A stretch of DNA of 64,000 nt, from contig JBBCIN010000003.1 in assembly GCA_037200885.1 (NCBI GenBank), forward strand, positions 620,001-684,000, in the 5' to 3' direction. Positions 17,356 to 26,322 of the stretch are shown in pieces. The notes beneath the pieces were generated by a model. That model was not told where the DNA came from and did no database searches. It was given only the letters and a program-made list of their open reading frames with translations. Positions within the stretch are counted from its first letter, which is position 1. Each line of letters opens with the position of its first letter. Position numbers and translations under genes: made by a program. The stretch is from PMG-095 sp037200885. GTDB taxonomy: Bacteria; Myxococcota_A; Polyangia; Polyangiales; Polyangiaceae.

Positions 17356-17677
17356 GTCACCGAGCGCTGGGGCGATCGCGTTCCAGCATCGCACCCCGCA
17401 TGGCGCTGAGCTCCCAACGCGGACGCCTTCGAGACGGCTCTGAGCGGCGTGTCCGGCGCTGAAGTCCCGGGAGCACCGGGCGCGCTCCCCGAGTTACCGC
17501 CAAGGGGAGAGGAGACGGCAAGCGAACATCCTTGTCGCGGTGCGTTTTCGGCGGTGGTGGCTGGGTCGACAATACCGCGGCGCTTCGAGCTGCGCGGCTG
17601 GAACGCGATCGCCCCCTTCTCGCCAAAAGAGCGGCTCAAGAGGCGGCGCGCGACGGACGCGGGGGAGGTCTCGGAGT
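17302..17677. repeat. Diverged tail duplication plus 19-bp inverted repeat between M23 gene and histidine kinase
   Basis: The last 52 bp of the M23 gene (17302-17353) recur at about 80% identity at 17626-17677. There they stay in the same plus-strand frame (KE-LK---ATD-GEVSE), but on the minus strand they encode the end of the histidine kinase. Between the two copies, a 19-nt sequence at 17369-17387 (containing GCGATCGC) is repeated exactly in inverted orientation at 17597-17615. The 280-bp gap (17356-17635) holds no gene that I can support. Confidence 0.6.
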
Positions 17678-19219
17678 CGGCGAAAGAGTGAGCACGAACA
17701 AGCTTCCGTGCGGGGACGCATCTTCCACCCAGACGCCGCCGCCGTGCGCTTCGGCGATGTGTTTGACCAACGCGAGTCCGATGCCGCTGCCGCGCACCTG
17801 CTTGCCGAACGCCGTCCTGCCGCGCACGAAACGTTCGAAAATGCGACGGCGGTCTTCCGCAGGGATGCCCGAACCCTGATCGGTGACGCGGATCTCGATG
17901 CTACCGTTTTGCTGGCGCACCGCGATACTGACGAGCTCGCCGTCGGGCGCGTACTTGAGCGCGTTGTCGACGAGGTTGATGACGGCAATTTCGATCGCGC
18001 GTTCGTCCAGATCGACGAGCGGCAGACCGTCGGCCACGCTGAGCTCGAGCGCCACCTGCTCACGTTCAGCGCGCACACGGCAGGCCTCGACCGCGCGCGA
18101 CACGACCTCCCCCACGCGACCCGAACTGAACTCGTACGCCGCCTTGCCGCGCTCGACCTTGGCGAAGTCGAGCACGTTCTCGATCAGGGCGCCCAAGCGT
18201 TCGCTCTCACTGACGATGATTTGCAGATATTGTCGGCGTTTTTCGTCGTTTTCGACGCGACCGCTCTGGAGTAGCTCACCGAACATGCGCACCAGTGAGA
18301 GCGGGGTCTTCAATTCGTGCGACACGTTGGCTACGAAATCACTCTTCAGATTGGACAGCTTCCGCTCGCGTTCGGCAGCAACCAGGATGACGAACAGGCC
18401 GGCGATCACGACGATGCCCGACAGGCCTACCAGCACCATCTCCAGCACCCGGCGCCGTGCGACCGCTGCCGCCAACTCCTCGGCCGAGGTCATGGTCACG
18501 TTCAGCGTCCACTTGTACAGCGTCGTCTCGAAGGGTCGTCCGAGAGTCAGCCCGCCGCGGCTCAGTGGCGGACCGAACACGATGCGACCTTCGGCGTCGA
18601 CCACGTTGACACGGCTCTGTTGCGCGTCCGAATACAATGCGGGGAACACGTCGTGGACGATGCGCGGCACGTCGTGCCATACGACGACCAAGTAGTGCCG
18701 ACCGTCCTGCATTTGCTCCCAGTGGCTGAGCAGATAGGCTTGCCCGCGCACGCTCTTGTGGATGTGCCGGAGCTCCTCGATCGGCATGCGCTCGAGCTTC
18801 ATCTCGGAGAGCATGGCGTGCACCAGCAAGTGAGTGAAGCGCTCGTGCTCGGGCCCCGGCGCACGCGAAGCGACGGCAACCACGTCGCGCTGAGGCGAGC
18901 TCAGGTCGAGCAGCAGCACGGCGCGCACCGTGGGCGTTTGGAGTGCGGCGGACTCCAACCATTTTGCGCCAAATCCCTCGCGTTCGCGCACGTCGATCAC
19001 GGAGCGGACCACATTGTCCTGCTCGATGATGCGCTTGTCCAAGCGATCGGCCTTTTCGTTGGCAAGCAGCAGGGTGGCTTCGATCACCGACTGTTCGCGT
19101 AGCTTCTCCAGCTGAAAGCTGGAGCGGAACATCACGCCGGCCAAGACCAAGACTGCCAGTACGATCACTGGAAGTAGGAGGAACGTGAGCAAGCGCTCGC
19201 GTCTGGGTCGGTCCGCCAT
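17636..19219 (-). CDS. Membrane sensor histidine kinase
   Basis: 527 aa. The first membrane helix is at ~10-30. An extracytoplasmic sensor of ~225 residues follows, then the second helix at ~259-281 (VLEMVLVGLSGIVVIAGLFVIL). The HisKA H-box is FVANVSHELKTPL with phosphoacceptor H301. The catalytic domain has the N box INLVDNALKYAP, the G1 box DQGSGIP and the G2 box GSGIGLALVKHIAEAHGG, so all ATP-binding elements are present. The stimulus and response regulator are unknown, because no regulator gene is adjacent. The C-terminal 17 residues (SPTPRPPPRPSRAAS) are encoded in a segment that duplicates the end of the M23 gene, and may be a recent addition. ATG start at 19219. Confidence 0.93.
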   Translation of the reverse strand: MADRPRRERLLTFLLLPVIVLAVLVLAGVMFRSSFQLEKLREQSVIEATLLLANEKADRLDKRIIEQDNVVRSVIDVREREGFGAKWLESAALQTPTVRAVLLLDLSSPQRDVVAVASRAPGPEHERFTHLLVHAMLSEMKLERMPIEELRHIHKSVRGQAYLLSHWEQMQDGRHYLVVVWHDVPRIVHDVFPALYSDAQQSRVNVVDAEGRIVFGPPLSRGGLTLGRPFETTLYKWTLNVTMTSAEELAAAVARRRVLEMVLVGLSGIVVIAGLFVILVAAERERKLSNLKSDFVANVSHELKTPLSLVRMFGELLQSGRVENDEKRRQYLQIIVSESERLGALIENVLDFAKVERGKAAYEFSSGRVGEVVSRAVEACRVRAEREQVALELSVADGLPLVDLDERAIEIAVINLVDNALKYAPDGELVSIAVRQQNGSIEIRVTDQGSGIPAEDRRRIFERFVRGRTAFGKQVRGSGIGLALVKHIAEAHGGGVWVEDASPHGSLFVLTLSPTPRPPPRPSRAAS

Positions 19220-19258
19220 GACGGGGGGAGAGTAGCCGAGACGGGCGCGCGACGCGCG

Positions 19259-21310
19259 TTAGAGCCGCGAAAGGACGACGTCAGCGCTCAAAACGATCGG
19301 CCTCTTACTGAGAAACGCGGCGAATTGCTCGCAGATGTAGTCCAGGGCATTCAGCTCGCTCTGGTGGAACGGGATGTCCCCGTAGGGATTGGCGACTTCG
19401 ATCAAGCCCAAGTAGCGGCCACTGAGTTGCGCGCCGCCACACAAGGCTGCGCGCGGCGCCACGCCGAGCGCCCGCCAGCGTGGACCAGTGAAGCGCGCAT
19501 CGTCGCTGGCGTTCTTTACCGACAGGGCGTGCGTGCTGCGCATCACGGATCGCACCAGCGGATCTTGGTCCGACATGCGCTGCAAGAGCACGGCGTTTGC
19601 CCCGGGACCCTTGGCGCGCACGACGACGAAGTGGCCGGTATTGATGTCGAAGACGTGAATCAACACGCCCTCACAAGGTAAAAGCTCGTTGAGCACCGAG
19701 AGCACGAACTCCGAACCCTCCGCGACGTCGCGCGCGAAGCTCAGCTCGTGCATGATCTCGAACAGCTCACCGATCAGATCCTCCCCGGCGCGCCGGCGCG
19801 CCTCGGACGCGATCCGCGGACGGGAGGCTCGCTCGGACGACACGGGGTTCGAAGGCGCAGGCGTGGCCTTTGCGGCCTCGAACGTGAGCTCGAAGCCCGG
19901 TGCGGGCGCGGCTTCCGCGATCGGTGCTTCGACCACCGGCGCGCGCGTTCCTGCCGTAATCGAAATCGGCGCTTCGACCACTGGCGCGCGCGTTCCTTCC
20001 ACGATCGAGATTGGCACTTCGATCGCGGGCGAGGGCGCGGCTTCTACGATCGGAATTTCCGGCTCGAACGCTGGCGCAGGCGCGGCTTCGATGATCGGAA
20101 TTTCCGCTTCCGTGATTGGAATTTCCGCCGCCGGCGATGCTTCAGTGATCGGAATTTCTGCTTCGACCACCGGCGCGGGCGACGCTTCGACGACCGTCAC
20201 GGGCGGAGGAGGCCGCGAGGCAATCACCACCGGCGCCATCGGTATGACTGGCGCTGAATCAGGCACGATCGAACTGGTTGCGCTTGCTAAAACGGCGCGC
20301 TCGGGCGCGGCCGGAGCGAGGGACGGAGGCAGCGGCAAAGCGGCCAAGCTGGGGGCTTGCGACGGAACGCTCGCAGTCGTGCCATTCGATGGCGGCAGCA
20401 GAGATTCGGGCGCCGCCGGCACTCGTGACATCGGTGCCATGGCTTCCTCACCGAAGCCCGGGAAGGCCAACACGGGCTCACCCCGCCAATCCTTCCAAGC
20501 GAAAGTCGCGAGCGGTGGACGCTCCGGACGACGCTTGAAAACATGATCGAAGACCGCGAGCTGCACGAACTTACCCGGCGGGCGATCTTCGATCGTGGCC
20601 AGCGTTGCCTGATAACGATCCCGAAGCAGCGCCTCGATTTCCGCGCGCGTTCTACCGGGCGCTACCGCGTACGCGAACTCTCGATAGGTGATCGGGCTGT
20701 CCGGACGCGGCTCCTCGGCGCGTTGACGCACCAGCTCGAAGAGGGGCACGGGCGGCGCGAACGCTTGCGACGGTACTCCGAACGCGGCCGGCAATGGTGG
20801 AGCTGGCGGGACTGGATCATCGGGCACGACGAGTTGCGATGCACGCGGAGGCTCAACGGACACCACGCGCGGCGGCGTGACCGAGGTCGGCCGCGGCGCG
20901 GGAACCGAGGTCGGTCGAGGCACCGTGCTCGAGGTAGCCGGCGGCGCGAGCGACGTAGTAAACGGCGTCGGTGCGAGCGATGTGGCGTATGCGCTCGGTG
21001 CCAGCGATTCAGCCACGCGGTGTTTCCCGCTCGCATCACCGCGGGTGCCGTTCTTCTTGGACGACTCCCCGCTGCCCGTGAGGGGTGCGTCGGCGGGGGC
21101 TTCGTTGATCAGGTAGCGAAGCTTGAGGGCTGGGTCGACCGCGCGGTAGCCGCGGTCGAGCAGCTCGATCGAGAACTTGGACAGCGCACCCGTGTCGCCG
21201 CGCAGCTTGCGAGCTTCTTGCAGGGCGGCCTGCCACTGCTTCGCTTCGACGCAGTATTCGTCCGCGACACCGTTCTCCCCTACGCGGGACACTTCAACGA
21301 ACCAACGCAT
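19259..21310 (-). CDS. GAF domain protein with long Pro/Ala/Glu repeat linker
   Basis: About 683 aa from ATG 21310 (MRWFVEVSRVGENG). The N-terminal ~85 residues form a small alpha/beta domain. A long disordered linker follows, and then a second small folded segment around ITYREFAYAVAPGRTRAEIE. A repeat block has about nine imperfect units built on [IV]PI-x-E-A and RAPVVEAPISI. The C-terminal ~165 residues are a GAF-like domain (ELFEIMHELSFARDVAEGSE, then GVLIHVFDINTG and LSGRYLGLIEVANPYG). There is no enzymatic output domain. It probably acts as a scaffold or sensor in signalling. It sits 39 bp downstream of the histidine kinase start in the same direction and may share its promoter region. 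Residues upstream of 21310 look untranslated. Confidence 0.7.
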   Translation of the reverse strand: MRWFVEVSRVGENGVADEYCVEAKQWQAALQEARKLRGDTGALSKFSIELLDRGYRAVDPALKLRYLINEAPADAPLTGSGESSKKNGTRGDASGKHRVAESLAPSAYATSLAPTPFTTSLAPPATSSTVPRPTSVPAPRPTSVTPPRVVSVEPPRASQLVVPDDPVPPAPPLPAAFGVPSQAFAPPVPLFELVRQRAEEPRPDSPITYREFAYAVAPGRTRAEIEALLRDRYQATLATIEDRPPGKFVQLAVFDHVFKRRPERPPLATFAWKDWRGEPVLAFPGFGEEAMAPMSRVPAAPESLLPPSNGTTASVPSQAPSLAALPLPPSLAPAAPERAVLASATSSIVPDSAPVIPMAPVVIASRPPPPVTVVEASPAPVVEAEIPITEASPAAEIPITEAEIPIIEAAPAPAFEPEIPIVEAAPSPAIEVPISIVEGTRAPVVEAPISITAGTRAPVVEAPIAEAAPAPGFELTFEAAKATPAPSNPVSSERASRPRIASEARRRAGEDLIGELFEIMHELSFARDVAEGSEFVLSVLNELLPCEGVLIHVFDINTGHFVVVRAKGPGANAVLLQRMSDQDPLVRSVMRSTHALSVKNASDDARFTGPRWRALGVAPRAALCGGAQLSGRYLGLIEVANPYGDIPFHQSELNALDYICEQFAAFLSKRPIVLSADVVLSRL

Positions 21311-21590
21311 ATCCGTTTCGAACTCGAGCCCGCTTGCGAGGGACCGCGTGTAGTAGAGCGCCTCCACGCCGCTCCCGCAAGCTCCAAGCAAGAAAAACCA
21401 GTGCCGCTCGCGCAACGCTCGCCCGCATCTCCGATCGACGAGCGTTTGCCCAGCTCTGCCTCGGACGGCCCGCGTGCGGGTACTTGCCCAATTTAATGGG
21501 CAAACGTAGCTGTTTCTCGCGGAGAAACCGCGCGGAAATCGGAACTCGGGTAACTCTCGCCCCGGCGATGGTAAATGGCGCGCGGCGCCT

Positions 21591-23792
21591 ATGGCCCAAA
21601 TCGAAAATTCCTCCGAGCGCTTCGCTTCCAGCCCCACGCGCGAGCGCTCGCCCGATGCAGGTACGCACTTCGCGCGCTTCGAGCCGATCTTGTATTTGTT
21701 GTTCGCGGGCGCGTGCACGCTGTTCGTGGCTTGCCGATTTTACGCTTCTCTGAAGCTGCAGACCCTGCATGCTTATGCTTGGGCGCGTCCCGACGTGTAT
21801 CCCATGCTCGCCAAAGAGCGCATCCTCGGCACCTGGTCAGCGCCGCTCGACGACGTGTTCATTCATTTCGATTTTGCGCGCCAGACAGCGCGCGGCAAGC
21901 CGTTTCAATGGTCCGACGGCGCGGGCTACTCGAGCGGTGGCACGAGCCTGTTGTATCCGTTCGTACTCGCCATCGGCTATCTGCTCGGCTTCCGCAAGCT
22001 CGATCTGATGGCTTGGGCCGCGATCGTCGCCTGCGTCAGCGTATTCGCGCTGCTGATCGCGGCGCGCCGATTGTGCGTGGGTTTGCCGCGCGCAGCGACG
22101 TACCTGCTTCCACCGGGCGTGCTGTGCGTCGGGGCGCTCGATTGGTCGTTGTTCAGCGGCATGGAAGTGGCGCTGTTCTTGGCGCTGTGGGGCGGCGCCG
22201 TGATTGCCTGGAGCGATCTTTCACTGGCCGCCTCGAATGCCAAGACCAGCCTGTACAAGCCCGCCGCGTTGCTCGGCGCGTGGGGCGCGGCCGTCGTGGC
22301 GACGAGGCCCGAGGGCGCCGCTTCGCTGTTCGTCCTGGCCGGCTCTGCGATCTGGCTGGCTCGCGCGCGTGGACCCCGTGAAGTACTGAAGCTCTTGCTC
22401 CTGGCGGGTGCTCCGGCGATGTTCGTGCTGGTCGCTCACGGCGTCGCCAACCTCATTCTGACCGGTGAATCGACGGCCGCGGGCGCCCTGGTCAAGCTGG
22501 AGATGAACCACCCGTTCCTGACGCCGCAGGCGGTCTGGGACGCTTGGCTGTTTCATTTCAAGTATCAAGTCTTGCGCGTCACGCAGTACCACTTTTCCGA
22601 TTCACCGGTTTACGGCTGGCTCGCTTGGCTACTCGCGGCGGCGCCCTTCTTTTTCTCGAGCACGCGGCGCGCCGCGTTGGTGCTTTGGGCAAGCGTGATC
22701 AGCTGGATGATGATCGTCGCTTTGAACGGTCAGGTGCGTTGGCAGAACGAGCGCTACACCATGCCCGCCGTCGCTTGGCTACTGCTCGCTTCGACCCTCG
22801 GCTTGGCCGTGTTGCTCACGCAAGCTTGGCGCTCGCGAAAGGTCTGGAGCGGCGGTCTGGCCGCCGCGGCCGTGCTCGCTGCAGGCTGCTTTGCGTATCA
22901 CCAAGTGCCGCGATTTCGCGAGCAGCTTTGGTTTTTTGGGCGGGCATCGCGCAACATTTTGGACCAGCACCTGACTGCCGGCGCGCTGATCAGGCACGAT
23001 GCCGCGCTGCAGTCGAAGCGCGTCTTGGTCGGTGATGCCGGCGCGATCCCGTACGCTTCGGACGTGCCGGCGCTGGATGTGATCGGGCTGGGCGGATTTC
23101 GCGGCCTGCCTTTCGCTCGCGCGACACGCACCAACATCGCGGCAGCGGTGGAGCTCATCGAGCGCATCCCCCCGGCAGAGCGCCCGGATTTGTTGGCGAT
23201 CTACCCTGGCTGGTGGTCGGATTTTCCGCTCTGGTTCGGCACACGCGTGGGTGAAGTGCCGGTGCGCGGCAACGTGATTTGCGGGGGCGCGAGCAAGGTC
23301 TTGTATCGGCCGCGCTGGGAGCCGCTCGATCGCAGCGGCGTGCCCTACTCGCTCGCGCCCGGCGAGCACGTGCTCGATTCCGTCGACCAAGCCGATCTCG
23401 TGAGCGAGAAAGAACATGGCTACGCGCTGTCGGTGAAGAACATCGGCTTCGTGTTCATGAAGCTCCTGCCAAACCCGGCTCGGCCAGGCGAAGATCTCTG
23501 GGACGCGGCGCGTATCGTCCCGCCGGGCGTGAGCGAGTCATTTCGGTTGGGACATCTACAGCCTGACAAACCGCTCGTCTTGGTGCTACGCAGCGCGCCC
23601 ACGGCCAAGAGCGAGTTCGACGTGTTGTCGTCCGGCACAGCCTTGGCACACGTGCGGCTGACGCCCAAGGATGGCTGGGTCGAGACGCGTGTCACGCTCC
23701 CGCCCCCCGGCGCGGTCGAAATTACGCTCGAATTCGCTGCCAGCACGGTAGAGCGCGCGCTGTTTCAAATCTGGGCGGTGGCCGCTCCTTGA
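21591..23792 (+). CDS. GT-C-like multi-pass membrane glycosyltransferase candidate
   Basis: 733 aa with a first membrane helix near residue 30 (ILYLLFAGACTLFVACRFYA) and roughly ten more up to ~residue 440. A large soluble C-terminal domain follows. The first loop carries the acidic motif APLDDVFIHFDFARQTARGK, then SDGAGYSSGGTSLLYPFVLA. This resembles the DD-x-x-I-x-x-x-x-A-R-N loop of GT-C glycosyltransferases that use polyprenyl-phosphate sugars (arabinofuranosyl- and mannosyltransferase types). Donor and acceptor are unknown. The stop overlaps the start of the next, similar membrane gene (TTGA), so the two are translationally coupled and probably work together in envelope glycan assembly. 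The divergent region to the GAF gene (21311-21590, 280 bp) is the likely promoter region. Confidence 0.68.
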   Translation: MAQIENSSERFASSPTRERSPDAGTHFARFEPILYLLFAGACTLFVACRFYASLKLQTLHAYAWARPDVYPMLAKERILGTWSAPLDDVFIHFDFARQTARGKPFQWSDGAGYSSGGTSLLYPFVLAIGYLLGFRKLDLMAWAAIVACVSVFALLIAARRLCVGLPRAATYLLPPGVLCVGALDWSLFSGMEVALFLALWGGAVIAWSDLSLAASNAKTSLYKPAALLGAWGAAVVATRPEGAASLFVLAGSAIWLARARGPREVLKLLLLAGAPAMFVLVAHGVANLILTGESTAAGALVKLEMNHPFLTPQAVWDAWLFHFKYQVLRVTQYHFSDSPVYGWLAWLLAAAPFFFSSTRRAALVLWASVISWMMIVALNGQVRWQNERYTMPAVAWLLLASTLGLAVLLTQAWRSRKVWSGGLAAAAVLAAGCFAYHQVPRFREQLWFFGRASRNILDQHLTAGALIRHDAALQSKRVLVGDAGAIPYASDVPALDVIGLGGFRGLPFARATRTNIAAAVELIERIPPAERPDLLAIYPGWWSDFPLWFGTRVGEVPVRGNVICGGASKVLYRPRWEPLDRSGVPYSLAPGEHVLDSVDQADLVSEKEHGYALSVKNIGFVFMKLLPNPARPGEDLWDAARIVPPGVSESFRLGHLQPDKPLVLVLRSAPTAKSEFDVLSSGTALAHVRLTPKDGWVETRVTLPPPGAVEITLEFAASTVERALFQIWAVAAP

Positions 23793-25792
23793 ACTCGCCG
23801 TATACGACGCTCGGCTGGCCGCCGGACGGCGTCGCGTGGGCCGCGCTCGTTGCTGCGTCGATCCTCGCACCCCTGCTCCACGCACGCGGTCGACGTGGGC
23901 TCGGGTCCCCGCTGAAGCTCGACTTCGTGCTGCCGACACTCGCCATTTGCGCAGCGCTCCTGTCGACGGGCTACATCGGCTACTACTTGCGCGGCGGACC
24001 GCGCATCATCGACGCCACGAGCTACTATTTACAGGCGCGGGCGATGGCGCACGGCTATTTCGCGTTTCCGATCGCGTCACCGTTCGGCTCATTCGGCGGA
24101 CGATTCCTGCTACCGAGCGCGCCCCACTCGTTGTCGGTGATCTTTCCTCCGGGGTACGCGGCCGTGCTGGCAGCAGGCTTTTTGCTGCACGCACCGATGC
24201 TCGTGGGACCGGTGTTGGCGGCACTAATCGTGCTCGCAACGCACGCGCTCGCGCGCGAGCTGAGCGGACGTCTGGACGTGGCTCGTGTTGCGGCGGGCTT
24301 GTCGGTGCTGTGCGCCGCCCTTCGCTACCATACCGCCGACACCATGTCGCACGGGTTGTGCGCGCTACTCTTGTGCGCGGGCACGCTCACGGCGCTGCGC
24401 GCTCGGCGTTGGGATGCGCTTTTAAGCGGCCTCGCACTCGGTTGGTTGATCGCGACGCGGCCCGTGTCAGGCATCGTGGGGCTCGCGCTCGCGCTGTGCT
24501 TGCTCGAGCGCAGCGCGCGGCGCTGGGCGTGGTTGGGCGCGGGGCTCGTGCCAGGCGTCGCGCTGCTCTTGTGCTATCAACGCTCGGCGACTGGCAGCTT
24601 CTTTGCGTCGACGCAGTTCGCCTATTATGCGCTCGCCGACGGTCCCCCAGGCTGCTTTCGCTACGGTTTCGGCAAAGGAATCGGCTGTCTGTACGAGCAC
24701 GGCGAGTACGTGCGGGCGCGCTTGGCGGACGGCTACGGCTTGCGTGAAGCGCTCGGTGTCACCCTGCGTCGGCTGGCCGTGCACACCATCGACATCGCCA
24801 ACGCGGCACCATTGGCCGTGCTTTGCCCGGTGGGTGCGTGGCTGGCACGGGACAACCGCGCCGTGCGCGCGCTGCTCTACGCATGCCTCGGCTTGATGCT
24901 GGCATATGCGCCCTTCTACTTCGATGGTAGCTACCCCGGCGGCGGCACGCGCTTGTTCGCCGATGTATTGCCACTCGAGCACGTACTACTCGCGATCGCG
25001 CTCGTGCGACTCGAGTGGAGCGCCGTGGCATTGCCGCTTTCGCTCGTCGGATTTGCGATTCATGCAAGCTTCGCCCATCGCGCCCTAGCCGAACGCGAGG
25101 GCGGCCGCCCCATGTTCGAAGCCAAAGTGCTGCGCGACGCGGGCGTCGATCGCGGTTTGGTTTTCGTCGATACGGACCACGGCTTCAACCTCGGCCACAA
25201 TCCGGGTCAGCTCGACGCACACACTCAGCTCGTCGTCGCACGCTACCAGCACGACGCGCACGACTGGTGGCTCTGGAATGAGCTCGGCCGTCCACCGAGC
25301 TTTCGCTACGCCTATTCTCCGAGCGCGCATACCGCGCGCGGCGAGCTCGAGGCCTACGTCCCCGCTCCAGCTCCGCTGCGCTTCGAAGCCGAAGCCGAGT
25401 GGCCTCCGCTGGCCGTCGACAATGGCTGGGTACAACCCGACTTCGTCCCCTGCGCCTCCAATGGCCGCGGCCTACGCCTGCACCCAAACGCCACGTCCGC
25501 CACGTCCGCGCTCGCGTTCGAGCTTCCCCTCCCCGTCGACCACGCCGTTCACACCCTCCGCTTGGGCTGGATCTCCTCCCCCGGCCCCCCAACCAAACTG
25601 CGCCTCATCCTGGGTGAGGGCCTTGTCCTGGGTGAGGGCCTTATCCTGGGTGAGGGTCTTGTCCTGGGTGAGGAGAAGGGCGAGTGTGCCACCGTGGAAT
25701 GGGCGGTGCGGGAGCTGGGTGGTGGGCCGGTGAGGGTGCGGTTGGAGGCGTCGCGCGGTGGGGTACTCGATTACGTCGAGGTTGGGCCTTAG
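23789..25792 (+). CDS. Second GT-C-like multi-pass membrane protein, with repeat-expanded C-terminal domain
   Basis: 667 aa. The TTG start at 23789 overlaps the previous stop by 4 bp. About ten membrane helices occupy residues ~15-430. The first loop after helix 2 has YYLRGGPRIIDATSYYLQAR with an acidic residue, as in GT-C enzymes, and later IATRPVSGIVGLALALCLLE. The last ~200 residues are soluble and probably beta-rich (EAEAEWPPLAVDNGWVQPDF region). Within this domain, four tandem 18-bp units give LILGEGLVLGEGLILGEGLV, an insertion that looks imposed by DNA-level expansion. A glycosyltransferase role is inferred from topology and pairing with the upstream gene; direct catalytic proof is lacking. 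Confidence 0.62.
   Translation: MNSPYTTLGWPPDGVAWAALVAASILAPLLHARGRRGLGSPLKLDFVLPTLAICAALLSTGYIGYYLRGGPRIIDATSYYLQARAMAHGYFAFPIASPFGSFGGRFLLPSAPHSLSVIFPPGYAAVLAAGFLLHAPMLVGPVLAALIVLATHALARELSGRLDVARVAAGLSVLCAALRYHTADTMSHGLCALLLCAGTLTALRARRWDALLSGLALGWLIATRPVSGIVGLALALCLLERSARRWAWLGAGLVPGVALLLCYQRSATGSFFASTQFAYYALADGPPGCFRYGFGKGIGCLYEHGEYVRARLADGYGLREALGVTLRRLAVHTIDIANAAPLAVLCPVGAWLARDNRAVRALLYACLGLMLAYAPFYFDGSYPGGGTRLFADVLPLEHVLLAIALVRLEWSAVALPLSLVGFAIHASFAHRALAEREGGRPMFEAKVLRDAGVDRGLVFVDTDHGFNLGHNPGQLDAHTQLVVARYQHDAHDWWLWNELGRPPSFRYAYSPSAHTARGELEAYVPAPAPLRFEAEAEWPPLAVDNGWVQPDFVPCASNGRGLRLHPNATSATSALAFELPLPVDHAVHTLRLGWISSPGPPTKLRLILGEGLVLGEGLILGEGLVLGEEKGECATVEWAVRELGGGPVRVRLEASRGGVLDYVEVGP
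25603..25674. repeat. Perfect-period 18-bp tandem repeat, locus 3
   Basis: Four adjacent 18-bp units are present: 25603-25620, 25621-25638, 25639-25656 and 25657-25674. Each is close to CCTTATCCTGGGTGAGGG, with differences mostly at positions 1, 4 and 5. The array lies in frame inside the second GT-C-like gene and adds about 24 residues (LGEG repeats). The reverse strand reads TQDKALTQDK, the same peptide that the related repeats encode in the M15 peptidase at 3758-3858. The unit is therefore shared at DNA level, not protein level. Confidence 0.92.
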
Positions 25793-25902
25793 ACGAAGGC
25801 GTGGAAACGTGGGGCGGATATCGGCCGCCCTTCCAGCACACATCGTACGCAATCGTGCGCAATCGAGCGAGCCTTGGCGCGCGCTGTGTTCCTGAAAAGG
25901 CG

Positions 25903-25956
25903 TTGACAATTGAGGCGTTAGAGCAGAACCTTGGTGCCTTGTTGAGCCGAGGGAGG
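25903..25956 (+). promoter_or_regulatory. Possible -35 box and ribosome binding site of the IHF/HU gene
   Basis: TTGACA, a perfect -35 hexamer, lies at 25903-25908 in the 174-bp gap before the gene. No convincing -10 element follows at 16-18 bp, so the promoter call is tentative. GGGAGG at 25951-25956 is a good Shine-Dalgarno sequence, 10 bases before the ATG at 25967. Confidence 0.4.
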
Positions 25957-25966
25957 CAGCGAGTAG

Positions 25967-26296
25967 ATGACCAAAAGTGAGCTCATCGAGGCCATTGCCG
26001 CCCGAGGGGAGCTGACCAAGGCCCGAGCAGAGATGGTCGTCAATTGCGTGTTCGACGCGATGACCGAAGCGCTGCAACGTGGCGAAGGCATTGAGATCCG
26101 CGGCTACGGCAGCTTCACGGTGCGGCCCTACAAGCCATACGCTGGGCGGAATCCGCGCACAGGGCAGCCCGTGCCCGTGCCGGCCAAGCGCTTGCCGTTC
26201 TTCAAAGTCGGCAAAGAGCTGAAAGAGCTCGTCAATGCCAGTCGTCACACGCCGATCACCGGCGGTGATGAGAGCGACGACGACTCGGACGACTGA
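25967..26296 (+). CDS. IHF/HU family DNA-binding protein (IHF-beta-like)
   Basis: 109 aa histone-like DNA-bending protein. The helical N-terminus (MTKSELIEAIAARGELTKAR) is followed by GEGIEIRGYGSFTVRPYKPY and the minor-groove arm GRNPRTGQPV, whose Pro63 is the intercalating residue of this family. FKVGKELKELVN closes the core. The IEIRGYGSF and KELKELVN sequences resemble the beta subunit of integration host factor more than HU. After the ~90-residue core there is an acidic Asp/Ser/Glu tail of ~16 residues, which is unusual for IHF or HU and may modulate DNA binding. It is followed 26 bp later by a lipoprotein gene. Confidence 0.93.
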   Translation: MTKSELIEAIAARGELTKARAEMVVNCVFDAMTEALQRGEGIEIRGYGSFTVRPYKPYAGRNPRTGQPVPVPAKRLPFFKVGKELKELVNASRHTPITGGDESDDDSDD

Positions 26297-26322
26297 GCTC
26301 GACCAGCCGTCTCGCAACGTCC

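Noticed and set aside
17369..17387. GCGATCGC palindrome resembling the cyanobacterial HIP1 repeat
   Set aside because: It occurs here as part of a longer 19-nt inverted repeat; I saw no high density of HIP1 in the window, and the gene content is not cyanobacterial.
17289..17639. 116-codon - strand frame starting at the histidine kinase stop (TTGA overlap)
   Set aside because: It needs a TTG start and runs antisense into the end of the M23 gene. Its product is low-complexity Ser/Ala/Pro without similarity. The overlap is probably coincidence.
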